Source: Antedon mediterranea
Taxonomy: Eukaryota > Echinodermata > Crinoidea > Comatulida > Antedonidae
Direction of reading: 5' to 3'
Assembly: GCF_964355755.1 (NCBI RefSeq)
Contig: NC_092670.1
Span: 35,265,795 to 35,329,794, forward strand
DNA: 64,000 nucleotides
Below are positions 11,800-24,259 of this stretch, piece by piece. A program made the translations under genes and the position numbers. The notes beneath the pieces are model-generated. The model was given only the letters and a program-made list of their open reading frames with translations. It did no database searches and had not been told where the DNA came from. Numbering within the stretch: position 1 is the first letter of the stretch; every line of letters begins with the position of its first letter.

Positions 11800-13005
11800 A
11801 TTGGCGAGTTACGTGTAATTAATCACACTAACTAATACCACTCTAAAAACATTGAGAAAACTATCAATTGACTAAATTTAAGAACAAGTTGTTGTTTGGT
11901 CTTCGGTGCAGGCCCTTATTCGTTTCGTCTCTGACGTCCCAAGTTTAGTTGTATTGCTGTTGTTTCATAAAGAAAAAGCTGTAACTCGATCGCTTAGTAT
12001 TCGGTTAATATCTAGATCTCTTCAAAACTGACGACTTAAAGAACAGGAAAATGTATAGCTTATTTATAAATTAGTAGGCGGGACATTTACTTGTTTGTCT
12101 GATCATCCGTCTGATACTTCTAGAACGATTACTTTTTTTTTACAATAGAGGGCGACACACTATTATACTACAGTAATTAATTATAACTACAAATGTCAAC
12201 GTAGTTTAAAAGACATAAATCGAATGTCTATATTATTAGAAAGTTTCTCATTTTAACACAAAAAACTACCACGGACTAATGCAGTGTACAATCAGCGCCT
12301 TCAATAATTGATTTCACCCGCAGATGAGGAAAGTCGTACGCTTTGCCTATAGGTCGTCTTAGGCCAACGTTTTGTAGACAAACCATAACCTGTCAGATCT
12401 GACACTGAAGTAGCAAGTTTCCTTTACTAATAACCCATTTATGACAGACAGTATCCCCTCTCTATGTTACTTTTATAATAATATATAATTATTCCAAACC
12501 ATTATTTGTTTGTTTCGTCCTTTACTCTTTCCTTTATGATGTGAAATAATGTCTTAAGAAGATACATTCTTAATCAAAGTGTCCCTTTGATAGCGGTTTC
12601 TGAATAAAGATTGCCACAGTGTTAACACATATGATTCTTCGTTCCATCATAAAGTGTCCCTTTAACATGTCCAAAAGTAGAGTTTCTTGGTTTTACAATA
12701 TATAACACAACGATTTATTTTCTCTAATGCTGTCTATAATTTATTCTTAACTCTGACCGAGAATATATTTATATTATACAAATATACACATTGCACCATT
12801 CTAAATATATTTTCTTAATTATAGTGTACAATCGACTGAAAACATTTGACTGTTTTGATCAACATTACAGTACAGTATTATACTTTTATTACATTAAGGC
12901 GTTGACGCATTTGGCGTTTCATAGTCCTTAAAGGAAAAATGAACGGCAATATTATCTTAAAGCTATATTAACGTAGTTTTAATAAATTAATCAATTGTAA
13001 TGATA
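11800..13005. other. Non-coding stretch downstream of the ZP gene
   Basis: No convincing gene or transposon was found. The minus-strand ZP gene ends just to the right, with its poly(A) signal near 13013. Confidence 0.55.
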
Positions 13006-13012
13006 TATAATA

Positions 13013-13018
13013 TTTATT
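13013..13018 (-). terminator. Poly(A) signal of the ZP gene
   Basis: AATAAA on the minus strand (TTTATT on plus), about 375 bases after the ZP-gene stop codon. It is the best canonical signal downstream of that gene. Confidence 0.55.
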
Positions 13019-13390
13019 TAACAATTCAATACGACATAACGGTTATATAGATAATTCTGATGTTTATAAATTTACCATCTTTAAAAGTAATAGTGTTGCA
13101 CATTATAAAACATTTACGGTACTTTACAAAATTACAAAACAAGAAAATGAAAATACACATAATATCCCATAATATATATATTATAGGAAATCGTTTGTGC
13201 TTTAGGCTTAACAACAACAACAATAATAATCCTATTATATTTAAAACAATAATCTAATATCGTTATAATTACTGACTGTTGTAGTATTGATATTCAAATG
13301 TCAAAATACCCACTGTCAGTATGATTTCTTTAAAGCTTGAACCGAACATTTAAGTCTGTTTATGAGTAATAACTTAATCGGGGTGAAGTT

Positions 13391-16300
13391 TTAGCCGCCT
13401 ATAGGTACGACAACGTCTGCCATGACGTCAGATTTGCTTGGTATGAGGATGGTATCAGATGGACACGATTGCCATGATAACTGGGTACATAGAGAGTCTA
13501 GATCACCCGGCTCACAGATTGCTGTTGTACATTTGACTAATACCTAGAAAATAAATAGGTTTTATAATATTGTTAATAATATTGAAAGAAAAGTTACCGC
13601 CAAAAGCTAAAAGCTTTGTGTTTTGGTTACAGCTGTTAAAAATAGTCTTTGATGTATTATTGTTGACATTGTTTTTTTTCATCACAAAAGAGGAAAATGG
13701 ACACGACTCTATTGGGTATACAATCAGAATAAACCGCTGGGGCGCTATTTCATCTATGTTTATACATGGATTGTTTTTATTAATCCCTGTCCTATTTTGT
13801 CATTTATTTTATCAGTACTTTTTCCAAACTGGTCTAGCTTCTTTGTCTTGATAGGTAAAAAAGACGCTCTTTATTAAGTTTTCAGGGGTATTATTGTGGT
13901 TCAATATTCCCTTCAATATTTTCATTTATAGACTATTACTACCATTTATCATATTAATAGTTCAATTGTATTTTCTGAATCGTAAAGTCTCATTTACATG
14001 TATGAACCATTTTTAAATTTAATGGTGTTTTGGTCAATATTTAGGAAAGGCTTACCTCTTCTGTTAATCCGGTGAACATGAAGCTAAATGCATCCATAGA
14101 AAATCTCCTCTCATACCGGTTGAATGCCTGTTCGAACTGAAGGGTTGGGTCGACAGGGCATCTTAAAAAAAGAATAAACAATGTAAATCGTATGGTAATA
14201 ATAATTCTTTTTTTTTAAAGTCGTTGAAATGTTTGAATAACATGAAGTCACTGGGTATTAACATTATTTGACTATATTTTCACTTCCCTACCCTGACGTA
14301 AATTGTAAATTTGAATTACTTGTGTAATTCTCGGGAGGGGGACTCGGACATCCAGATTACTAACCAGCTACTTCACAGTAGTTGTCACTTTGAATAACTT
14401 ATTTTGTTGTATAATACACTTACCCATCTTTAATGAATGTGTACTTGTCTGCTTTACACCCAGCCTTCTGTTTAGGAGTTGCCGTGCAGCTGACAATCTG
14501 GAGATCCTTTCCTTTATTTACTGCTTCCAATCCAAAGAACATTCTCTGGTTCAGGTCAACGGCTGTCGGCATGTCTTCTTTGGTATATTCTCTTGAAAAA
14601 GTATCGTCAGTGTATAGTTTGAGCATTGTGTTTAGCCTGGATTGTCCGCGTACAGTGATTGCTTCTATGGCATCTGACGGAGTAAAGCTAACGTCGTAAT
14701 AATCCAATCCCTCCACTTCACAAGTTACGTTGATTTTAATTTGACGATGGCTTCTGGTAACTGGTTGACCTTTAGCAATTGGCATCGGTACGTCCCGAAC
14801 GACGTTTTTGAAAATCAGACGTCCAGGCGCTGGTCTCTGATTATAATAAATAGAGCATTTATTAGTATAGGTTACGTTTTCTTTTCCTTTTCGTACTATT
14901 TTTCTTACAAAACTGCACTATTAGGTTTTATTATCATTTTTTTATGGCCCACAAAACCATATTTAAACAGCATTAATCTTCTAAAAAATATTATGCCTAC
15001 TCACCTCAGCCACCGTTCCACATTCTTCGTATCCTGTTGTCATCTTGTAGTGAGTAGAGTTGAATATTTGCGCAAAGCATTTTCTGCTCCAGTTATCAAT
15101 AAATCGTAGCTTATTTGGTTTTACGCCCTCTGCAAATCCTTTTGGGATGTACACACTTAGACTGGATGGTCCACACTCTACGGTTGGTTCAGGAATAGCA
15201 GCTAAAAGACCAAGGATAATTACAATTGATATTGTTGCTAGTTTAATACTTTTCAAAATATCAACTACAATGATTAACAACACACATTATTTTAAAAATA
15301 ACTTACGGGTCCTTATAAGCCATGACAAGTATTCACTAGGCTTGAATCCACAGTCGTATCCACACGCATCAGTGCATTTTTGTCCAGCCGTTCCTTGGTC
15401 AACGTTCAATACGTAATTAGTGCCTGGTTTCATTAGATCAAATGGGTTAGCAATAGACATGACGTCAGGCTTGTTAGGTGTAATTTTTACTTCATCTTTG
15501 TTTGAGACATCATATCTAGCAGCTACATTTCCCATCATGTCTGTGATTGAGATAAATGTTGGCTTGGTTGGCCTGACAACCTATAGAAAAAAAATGATTG
15601 TTTATCTGTTTGTTTCATTCCTATTAGGCCTATTCATCTTGACAAAATTAAGTAGACATATCTTAATAAATTTTTCCATTGATAGTATTACAATATTGAA
15701 ACAAATTATTGCATTATAGTGTTCTTACCGCTTTGTCGAATTTAATTTTCCACATTTTAGGCTTTGGTGAGATTTCAGAAAGTGGGGCAGGGGAGGACTG
15801 CATTGGTAGAATCTTTGGTGGTGATGGTTCTTGAATTTCAGCAACAAAAGCTACAAAAACGATATAAAATATAGATAACTTTATAGAAAACATTCTAATT
15901 CAATAAGGGTATTAAAAAAGTGTTTTAGCATTAGTGTGAATACTAAATATATCCAGGATTGTTCCTGCCAAGTTTTGTCTTCAATTTGCTATTTTCTTTT
16001 AAACTCAGAACTTTAGCTCAATTAATGCAACACTCACGTTTAACCAGGATGGTAAGCGTTTCGTAACTACTGTAAAATCTGTAAACAAAAACAAAAAATC
16101 AAATATATCAAGAATTATTTACAATAACAATATTAAATATGTAAACAAAGAACAAATTACGAAACTTAAAAGCTTTTTCAGAAAAAACTGATATATCATA
16201 AATAACAAAATGATTTCAAAATAATGTCATAATTACGTACCCATCACGATCCACTGCATGGAACAGTACAAAGTGTTTTCCAATGTCCGATACTTTTGGT

Positions 16301-19300
16301 GTCCAGGATACAACTCGGCTAGAATAGTTCCCGTGATTCTCCAACGGAGTCATGTCGAAATCTTGATTCGGTCGTTCAATTACCATAATTTTAACACTGT
16401 AACAAATCGAACTTTAGTTAGTCATTCAGTTTTTCAATAACGTACAGTGTAGAATTATGATTGATTGAAGTGTGATGGCACTAGTTACTGTTACGCGTGA
16501 TTAATTATTGGAAAGATTAGAAGGAAAAACAAATGTTGACTTACTCCGCACTGCTGTAAGCCTTTAGTTCATAACTCCAGTCTTGTCCTGGTTTGATAAC
16601 ATGACAGCGTTTATAGTTACCAAAACTCAAGAGTCTGCATTCGCCTAAAAATGAATACGATATGTTTAAATTAGACCTGATGTTAAATGTAACTTAACAT
16701 TCTAGACATCATAATCAATGTGACGTTGACTCCATAAATGTACTATATATACACAATACAGTCTATTTTTTACAGGGTAACGTTTTCTGATAATAACAAA
16801 CCAATATTACCTTTCGACTCGACCTTAATGAGAAATTGGAGGGGCACTTTGCTAAGTGCGCCACTTTCTAAACGTCCGGTAACTGATGGTCTGTGATCCT
16901 CAAGTGTGATCGGAACAGCGTACCATCCTGGTTCCATTTGGGACACGGGGAATGAATAGCGGCACTCATTTTCATCGATAGTGGCTCCAGGGAACGGGTC
17001 GCCGCACATACGGTGACTTGAACAGTAGCGTCCGTTGGAGCTGCAAGCTCGCTTAGGACACTCGTTTTCTTTGTTGGTCCATCGACATTTTACATTGTCG
17101 TCGTCTGCATCTGCCACTGTTTAAAAACAAACAAAATTGAATATTACTTCATGATCACTACGAGCTGTAGTTTGGTGGTCAATGTGCTTTCCATCTATCC
17201 AAGATCCATGGTTCAATTCTGACATAACTCCAGAGTTGTTCCTTAAGACTCTTTCTACTCCTACGCTTCAAATGAGACTTTTAGTTTATAGCATAATGCA
17301 TTATTAAATAATAGTTTATAGGCCTACCCCCTGTAATTGGTTTCTTGCCGTTTGGAATAATACACAAAACACTACTGTAGCCCCAATCATCGTTGTTAAG
17401 CCACCTTTAGGCCTAAGTACCCCGGCTTTACTTACCCTGAACAACATGCCACTGTTATTTATTTGTGTTATTGTTTTATAAATGTATTATTTATTTTTAA
17501 ATTTCTGCCAAATACAAAATTAAGAAATAGGCAAGGGAAGACCAAACAATTTCTAAATCATTATGTTAGTTGGTCAACCCGAAACAGAAAAATAAAATAA
17601 AATCCTTTACGATTTAATACTATCTAAACGGTAGTTAAAGAAGTATTATTTCTTCAAAAACAATGCCTTTAATCCTTACCTGGAATTTGGATAGAAACAT
17701 CGCCACATTCTTTCATGAGTGTGATCATTGCGGGATGTGTAGTTTTTGGTGATTCGTTAGAAACGTCCAAGTCAACCGTTGTAACCATTCTCCATGCGTT
17801 GCCAGGCCCACCGTAGTTTTTCAACTCCTGCATCCATTGGCTGTTGTAGTTGAATTTGTTAGGGGTTGTTGACTCCTGGTATCTGTTGAAATGCAAATTA
17901 ATACAATTATTGTTAATTCCACTTTATTTTCCGACTTAGGGTCGTAATGGACAGTCACCAAGTTTATGATGTTAGAACTTAATTGCATTTGTAGAATGTT
18001 TTCCCATCTCCAACAATTTCTAAAATTAATTTCTGAAATGTTAAATGATGTTAAGTATTAGTAATGCTTGAAATATCTTACAATAAACTAACAGTGACCT
18101 AGTAGTGTTAATAATACATTTACATTTAGGCCCCAATCACCATTTTTTTTTTCCTTTACTATATCGTAATATCTTTACCTGCAAGTTTAAATAATCATGT
18201 CTCTATCAATTTAGTTTCCAAATGGAAAGAGATTACACCGTATAATCTAATAAATGAACTAACCTAAACAAAATTTGAACTTTCAAAAACAACATTCCAA
18301 AGTGTGAATGAGTCCCATTCAGAAACTTACGAAAGTGTAAATTGTCGCATTCCAGGCTCGGGTGTATACGTAAATGATCCGACACCTGTACTCCAGTTCT
18401 CTGATTCATCCCAACTGGTACAATTGAGATCCAATTCTTTTCTATATATGTCGTGCTGGTTGCACTCCATACACAGCAGTCGTCCTTCCCCCACAATTGT
18501 CGTTTTGTCGTCTGAGCACATAAACCGATCCATTCCTTCGTAACTTCTCATCCATGACACTCTCCATGTGATCTCAACCTGGATGATTAAAATCAAATTC
18601 AAAATTTATTTAGTAATTTATTATTGAATTAATAATAATAATTTCTTACTTTCGATTTGACTTTCTATATTTGTTTTATTCAAAATGATTCAGCATTTAT
18701 ACTAGGGCTTTCTATGTTCAATTGGTATAGTAAGTGCTAACATATCAATCCTCTAATCAGATATTGTCTGCCTTTGTAAAATAAAAGATGCAGGATAGAG
18801 TGTGCGTAAACTGGTAAACGATCTTTCATAAATTAAAGGCAGAATCACATCACTATGTTATTGTATTGTCATGGTAGACTGTGTTTGACCTTAGTAAACT
18901 ACATGATGGCAATAAGTGTACACAAACATTAAGAATAGAAATCACTTAAAATGTTTGAAAACAAAAATGTTTCTTTTACTTCAGCCTGTCTTATGTAGGT
19001 CCAAAATAACTAAATACCAAGGCACATAGAATAATAGGGCCTACAACAAACGTATTTGTTTAAAATGTGACTGTAGTAGTAGTAGATAAATTAGTAGAAG
19101 TAAAGAACTAAGTTCAATGACCATACTATAGTGCAATGCGTAGTAGGAACTATTTAACATCAGATGTTAACTCGTCACCATTATACGATCTTAGGAATCG
19201 AGGTTAAGTGTTTCCTTTACAACGCGATAAAGTAAACTTAATTACCTCGTCATTGGTGCGTAGTTTGTTTTGTTTTGTGACGTCAAGAATTGACTTTTGT

Positions 19301-19889
19301 TATGATTAGGTCATTAACAGAATTGTTTCCTTAATTATTCCCGTTTATTCAGATAAATCTCGAAAAATATGGTAATAATAGGTTAGAAATACTCCTCAAC
19401 CTTGCAAAAACACATTACATAGTATCTGTACCTGTATTTGTAGCATGACAACAAACAGGATGCTTTAAAAAAATGTATAACCTCTGTTTTTTTTTCTCTT
19501 ATCGAGTTAGTTGATTATTGAATCGATGTTTATATAACTTAATTATTTATTATCGTAATTATGATTAAAAACATATTTAACGCAACGGTAAGTATATCAA
19601 TGCGATTAGATTACAGTATATTAAAATCGCATTGGTTTTGGTAATTTTTAAGTTTTTAATTCAATTTGGTAACATTATAATAGAAATATTGCGCTGCACA
19701 GTACTAGGCTATTTATTAGATAATGGGATTCTAAACTCCAAATTAATTACTTTTACTTAGTGTATAGTGTACGATATTAATTAATTTTACCTTTCCATCT
19801 TCTGCTGGTTCCCAACTAAATGTACCGCCTCGGTAATGCTTCGCACTGGTGACTGCAGCCAGCAATGCGATTAATATTAAACTTTTCAT
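13391..19889 (-). CDS. Secreted ZP-domain protein, 13 coding exons, 805 aa
   Basis: Exons in order: 19889-19791, 18578-18331, 17882-17680, 17116-16811, 16644-16545, 16396-16241, 16078-16038, 15850-15729, 15580-15307, 15201-15005, 14836-14424, 14161-14056 and 13543-13391. All introns are GT-AG and every phase agrees, ending at TAA. The ATG opens a signal peptide (MKSLILIALLAAVTSA). HYRGGTFSW follows, starting an N-terminal module of a kind I have seen in secreted invertebrate proteins but cannot name. Exon 4 (17116-16811) is cysteine-rich. Residues about 525-780 form a ZP module. It has a ZP-N part (VECGPSSLSVYIP ... CFAQ ... YEECGTV) and a ZP-C part with GCPVDP near residue 720, FSMDAFSFMF and CEPGDLDSLC. 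ZP modules polymerise extracellular matrix and egg-coat proteins. No transmembrane or GPI tail follows the ZP module, so the product is probably fully secreted, or a final alternative exon is missing. The exact role is unknown. Confidence 0.92.
17161..17275 (+). mobile_element. tRNA-derived SINE fragment in a ZP-gene intron
   Basis: The head GAGCTGTAGTTTGGTGGTC and the B-box-like ATGGTTCAATTCTGAC resemble a decayed tRNA. It is antisense to the ZP gene, in the intron between 17680 and 17116, and related to the fragment at 11657. Confidence 0.45.
18600..19785. other. First coding intron of the ZP gene, no other feature
   Basis: AT-rich intron of about 1.2 kb between the signal-peptide exon and the first exon of the mature protein. 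No nested gene or clear repeat was found. Confidence 0.6.
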
Positions 19890-20070
19890 TTCTATTTCAC
19901 GTTACAAACTGTAAACAAAATAATGAATGTTCTATAAAGATATACAATAGAAAAATCAACAGAACATTGAAAAACATAAAAGCGGTATAGAATAAAAAAA
20001 AAAAGAATGCACATATTTAAAATATATTGATTACTTTTAATTAATTAGCAACAATAGAGTATCGTAATTA

Positions 20071-20300
20071 ATAAGTGGTTAGGACACTTGACTGTCGTAC
20101 AGATAGACCCGGGTTCAATGCCCAACAACTCCCAGTTCACTCAGCTGTAAAATGAGTACCTGGTTGAAAATACTAGGGAAAAAAAAGGCGGCGTGGAAAG
20201 GAACTGGCCACCCTACCACATAATGCCGAGGCTTAGTACAATGAGCTCCTAACAGCTCATTCCCCTACGTTCAGAGAACACGGGACTCACCTCACCTCCT
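20071..20300 (+). mobile_element. tRNA-derived SINE in the 5' intron of the ZP gene
   Basis: The head holds AAGTGGTTAGGACACTTGAC and the B box CCCGGGTTCAATGCCC. The body contains CTGTAAAATGAGTACCTGG, GGAACTGGCCACCCTACC and ATAATGCCGAGGCTTAG. Such bodies recur in widely shared SINE families. It is antisense to the ZP gene, between the untranslated first exon and the signal-peptide exon. Confidence 0.7.
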
Positions 20301-20628
20301 CATATAAACATCATAATTTAAAACCATTTTAAATTAATATGCAGGGGATACAACTAAATACACGAATAATACATATGTTACCAAAATAATAATCATATGA
20401 ATATTTAATTTAGTATATAGTATTTGATAATAATAATTTTTATTTTACATAACTTAGATAAGAAAAAGACTGAAAATTCAAGAATTGTATAATGCTTAAG
20501 TTAACGAACAATATTTACTTATTAATTTAATTTTTAAAATAAAATTATTTAATTTAAGAATGTTTAATTAAATAAAAATAATTATTTGGAAGAAATATAT
20601 TACATTTTAAAATATTTTAGTAACTTAC

Positions 20629-20720
20629 CAATTAGTTGCAATATGTATTTAATACCAGTTGTTCTTGGAGCTGATCTTTTAATTTTCCTCCACTTTATCG
20701 TTTTCTTGCCGATGCTCTAA
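20629..20720 (-). other. Probable 5' untranslated exon of the ZP gene
   Basis: A donor GTAAGT follows 20629 on the minus strand, and an acceptor TTTACAG lies before 19908, just upstream of the start codon. The left limit is set by the donor. The transcription start near 20720 is inferred from the TATA box about 30 bases upstream. Confidence 0.6.
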
Positions 20721-20743
20721 TGCCGATCTTCATTACGATACTA

Positions 20744-20751
20744 TATTTATA
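20744..20751 (-). promoter_or_regulatory. TATA box of the ZP gene
   Basis: TATAAATA on the minus strand, about 30 bases before the inferred start of the 5' untranslated exon. A well-formed TATA box suggests regulated, tissue-specific expression. Confidence 0.6.
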
Positions 20752-20899
20752 AGAGCTGGGGCCGTGCCCACACGTGGCTACGTAATTTCAAACCCATTGC
20801 TGCAGTTCCGGGTCGGGCCTACAATATTCAGACGTCCCAAAATCTGTCGAGACACCAGAGGGCGGAGTTATGGTTTCTAGGACCTAAACCGGAAACGCG

Positions 20900-21755
20900 T
20901 CACGGACAAGGACAGAAAGTTCAAAACACATTGGTATCAGTGTTGATTCATTATTATGAATCATTTCACATTTAATATTTTTCGGGTCAAAAAGTCGAGG
21001 GTAAACAGTGGTTCACAAGTAGTGTGTCGGTTTTTGAAATATGAAAAAGGCTAATCGGCGAGACACTAACTTCCTTTTATCTTTAGTTGAAGTGCTGGGA
21101 ATCGATCAAGCCAGGCATCACCAATAATATTACATTCATTCAAGATATTAAAGTAAAGAAGTACAGATAATTTCTTCAAGATAATTATTTAAGCACCATG
21201 AGGCATTCATTCTAGACGTTCTATATTTATTGTCATTTAATTTTATAATTAGTAGGTCTTATTATTAGTCGACGTTTCGATTTTTGTCTGGAATTACGTA
21301 TAAAACGCCACATGTGCCAAAATATTTGTACTATATTTATCTTTTTACTAATTACCGTATTAATTCGAAACACATTCTAGGATGCATGTCTTTTTTTTTA
21401 AATTCCTCCAGTGAATTTACGTTTGCAGATGTGATTTGATTTTCACTACGACATCAGTAGTTTTACTTTAGGTTAGGCCTACTTGGCAGCCGCCTGGACT
21501 TCCTATCCGTCTTGGTTACGCGCTTATCGTCTATCTGTTGCCAAACAAAACTTAGGTCAGTAAGGTATGTCACGTCTTTCAAGACAGTTCCAGTTTAGCA
21601 TGCAGTCATCATTAATTATCATAATAAGCGAAACTAATTTAAAGATGACTGATATGAAATGATCAATAATTTCGAATTTAGTTTCAGAACCAAGTTTATT
21701 TAGGTATCTTGGTGTATGATGAAAACTGAGTATAGTAATTCCGCAGGCAAGTGTG
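20900..21755. other. Non-coding stretch upstream of the ZP gene
   Basis: No coding region with a supported start was found. It may hold ZP-gene regulatory sequence, but I see no distinctive site. Confidence 0.5.
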
Positions 21756-21760
21756 AGGTG

Positions 21761-21892
21761 TAAATGTGATGTGCCCATATACTGTATGGACATGGTGATG
21801 TCATATCACTACCATATTTAAGCATATCATTACAATTTTTGGGCACATCACACTTTTTTTTGTCAAACTAGTATGATAGTGTAGACATGGCT
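21761..21892. mobile_element. Family A transposon, copy 6 (left end lost)
   Basis: The interior GTGATGTGCCCATAT ... CACTACCATATTTAAGCATATC and the right end GATAGTGTAGACATGGCT match the family. The left TIR is missing. Confidence 0.7.
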
Positions 21893-21949
21893 TCATTGGT
21901 GAAAGTATAGGCGTCTACTTGAATTATGCCAAAAGTTACAATATCAGCT

Positions 21950-24100
21950 TGATTATTTTTTAAACACATGTGGAGTATTTCAACATTTGAGTTTTTTTCT
22001 ACTTTTAATTACATAGAATGGAATTTTGTTAGTAATGAAATGCAAGAAAAATTGCTGTTGTTGGAACACGTTCATTTACTTTCTTGTGACGTAAGAAGCG
22101 TTTTAATGTTTCACGTTTTTATTTACCACTGAGCCTTACCTGGCAAAATTTCAACACGAATATTGGGGATCTTGCTTCCTATCAATCTTCCACTACTTCC
22201 CCTTCTAACCACAAGAAAAAGGATTAAAAAAATATCAGTCAATCCTAAAAATATAATTTCACAATGATGCGTTTCATTTTGATGTACTTGTAAGTTAATA
22301 GTTTCCGAGTGGGTTGTTGTGTCCGTATCGTTAATAAAAATATTGACCAAGCGGTTATAAAATTAAAATTCTGTTTTAGTCAACAATATTATTGATTGAC
22401 ATTTATTAGATTAGATCTTGGCCTTCTAAAACAAAATGTTGTTGTCATTAGAATATTAATATTACACATGTAGGCCTTATTATTACAATGTAATTCCGTG
22501 TGCAAGTCCTGTTAAGACGCATAGATTTTATTTTTCATTGCTTTTCTGTAGATGATTCTTTGTGTATTTTGTAATACCGTACAGCGTTAGAAAACTGTAA
22601 TTTTTCGAGATCCAAACATAGTAAACAAAAGCAATATATATATATTTTGTTAAGGCCTAATTATAACTACTTGATGCAAACTCTAGAATGTGTAAAATAT
22701 TGATTTCTACTAAGTTTTTTTAGTGAATATGGATAATTAAAGAAATTAAATGTTGTTCGTTACTCAAAAAGTACATTTTAAATATTAAAAAAAATCAAAA
22801 TTACTAGCCGACTAATATTATTTGTTACTTGCTTTACTTCCTTTTTATTTAAATTAGACTTGATATTTGTACGTTTTAGTTGAGATTTGGCAATTTATTT
22901 AAGTAGTATCATCATCCACAAAATAATATACAACTCTTTCTAACAGTTTAGTATAATCTGTATCAAAACATAGAAACTGCGAAATATAAGGTACCGGTAG
23001 CTGTGGTGTTTGAAAATCGGTTTACAGGTTACTGTGTTTTAGCATATAGGCTAATACGGTACTCATTACAGATACACAGTTTCAAGTCTATCAGAGGCTT
23101 TAGGCCTACTATTATTTCTTAAACATGTTTTAATCTAAGATGACAGAAGTTACCAAAGGCAAATCGTCATTATTTATCAGGGGACAGTCTGGTGATTGGA
23201 GACTACAAAAGTCACGATAAAATTGAATAAGCCGGACGAATCTATTAGCTTGATGTCTATCTAAAGTAAATATTGGATTTTGTAAAATTATGAACGACAC
23301 AGGAATGTCTTGTTTGCTGACGAAATCGGGGAAACCTTAATTTAGACTGACTGTGAAAGGACGGTGAAAGAAACAGTACGAAGCGCGTACGCCAATGCGC
23401 CTCTGGTTGACCTGCGCGATACCTTTGATCTTTACCGCATGGATACCTGGGGTAATTTTGTTGGAGCTGTGTAGAAACTCATCTATCATTAAACTCGACA
23501 GTTTTCAGTACAACTATTATACACCACTGCTATTTGATAAATAATCATTCGCTTTGTATTTATAGCACGTACATCATCATTCTCACCAGATCACACAGCA
23601 AGTTTTGTTATTTTATTATAATTTTATTCGAATGGAAACCTCGGTATTTTAGCTTGACTAATTTGTTTTGATTCATATTTTGCTTAATAAAGATATAAAA
23701 TACTCCAGTGGAATTTGTATTTTTTCCGTGACACAAAAGGTTTTTTTACACCTGTTCCTGTCCGGCTCCGGTAAATAAAATCGAACGTCAATGTTTTTAG
23801 TTATTAACGTAAATAAAACGTAGCGTAAATCGAACATATGAGCTCTGATTGGTTGCGCATTTTATTAGCGTGGAAAATAACTTTACTTTCTTTTTTTTTT
23901 CCAATACCAGATTTATTATTCCACTTTTTGTATTGTATTGGTACCGTACGGTACTCTTCTAAAATTTAGACTATAATAAATACATCAAAAAGGAACTATT
24001 GATGGTTGACAAACTCCGATTACATCTCATTTAAAAAATAATTTCATAATTCAGTTTCAGTTTTTAATAGTTATGTTAGGTTCTTTTAAGCTACTTACTA
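21950..24100. other. Non-coding stretch, no gene seen
   Basis: Short chance frames only. Around 23825-23870 lies a block (AATCGAACAT ... CTGATTGGTTGCGCATTTT) that also occurs at about 717-757. That is a dispersed repeat of about 45 bases with an inverted CCAAT core. Confidence 0.5.
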
Positions 24101-24105
24101 AATCA

Positions 24106-24241
24106 TGCTCTGTCTACACTATCAAACTTTATGTGACAAACAAGTTTGATGTGCACATGGACATGATGATGTCATATCACTACCATATTTGGGCACATCA
24201 CACTTTTTTTGTCAAACTAGTTTGATAGTGTAGACAGAGCT
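24106..24241. mobile_element. Family A transposon, copy 7 (most complete)
   Basis: The ends TGCTCTGTCTACACTATCAA and TTTGATAGTGTAGACAGAGC are almost perfect inverted repeats. The left flank is TCA and the right TTA. The interior is the shortest and most regular of the family, so this copy is a good reference. Confidence 0.85.
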
Positions 24242-24259
24242 TTATGAAAACATTACTTC

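Noticed and set aside
13570-13851. Plus-strand frame of 93 codons with hydrophobic segments
   Set aside because: It starts at TTG and lies inside the last intron of the ZP gene on the opposite strand. I do not recognise it.
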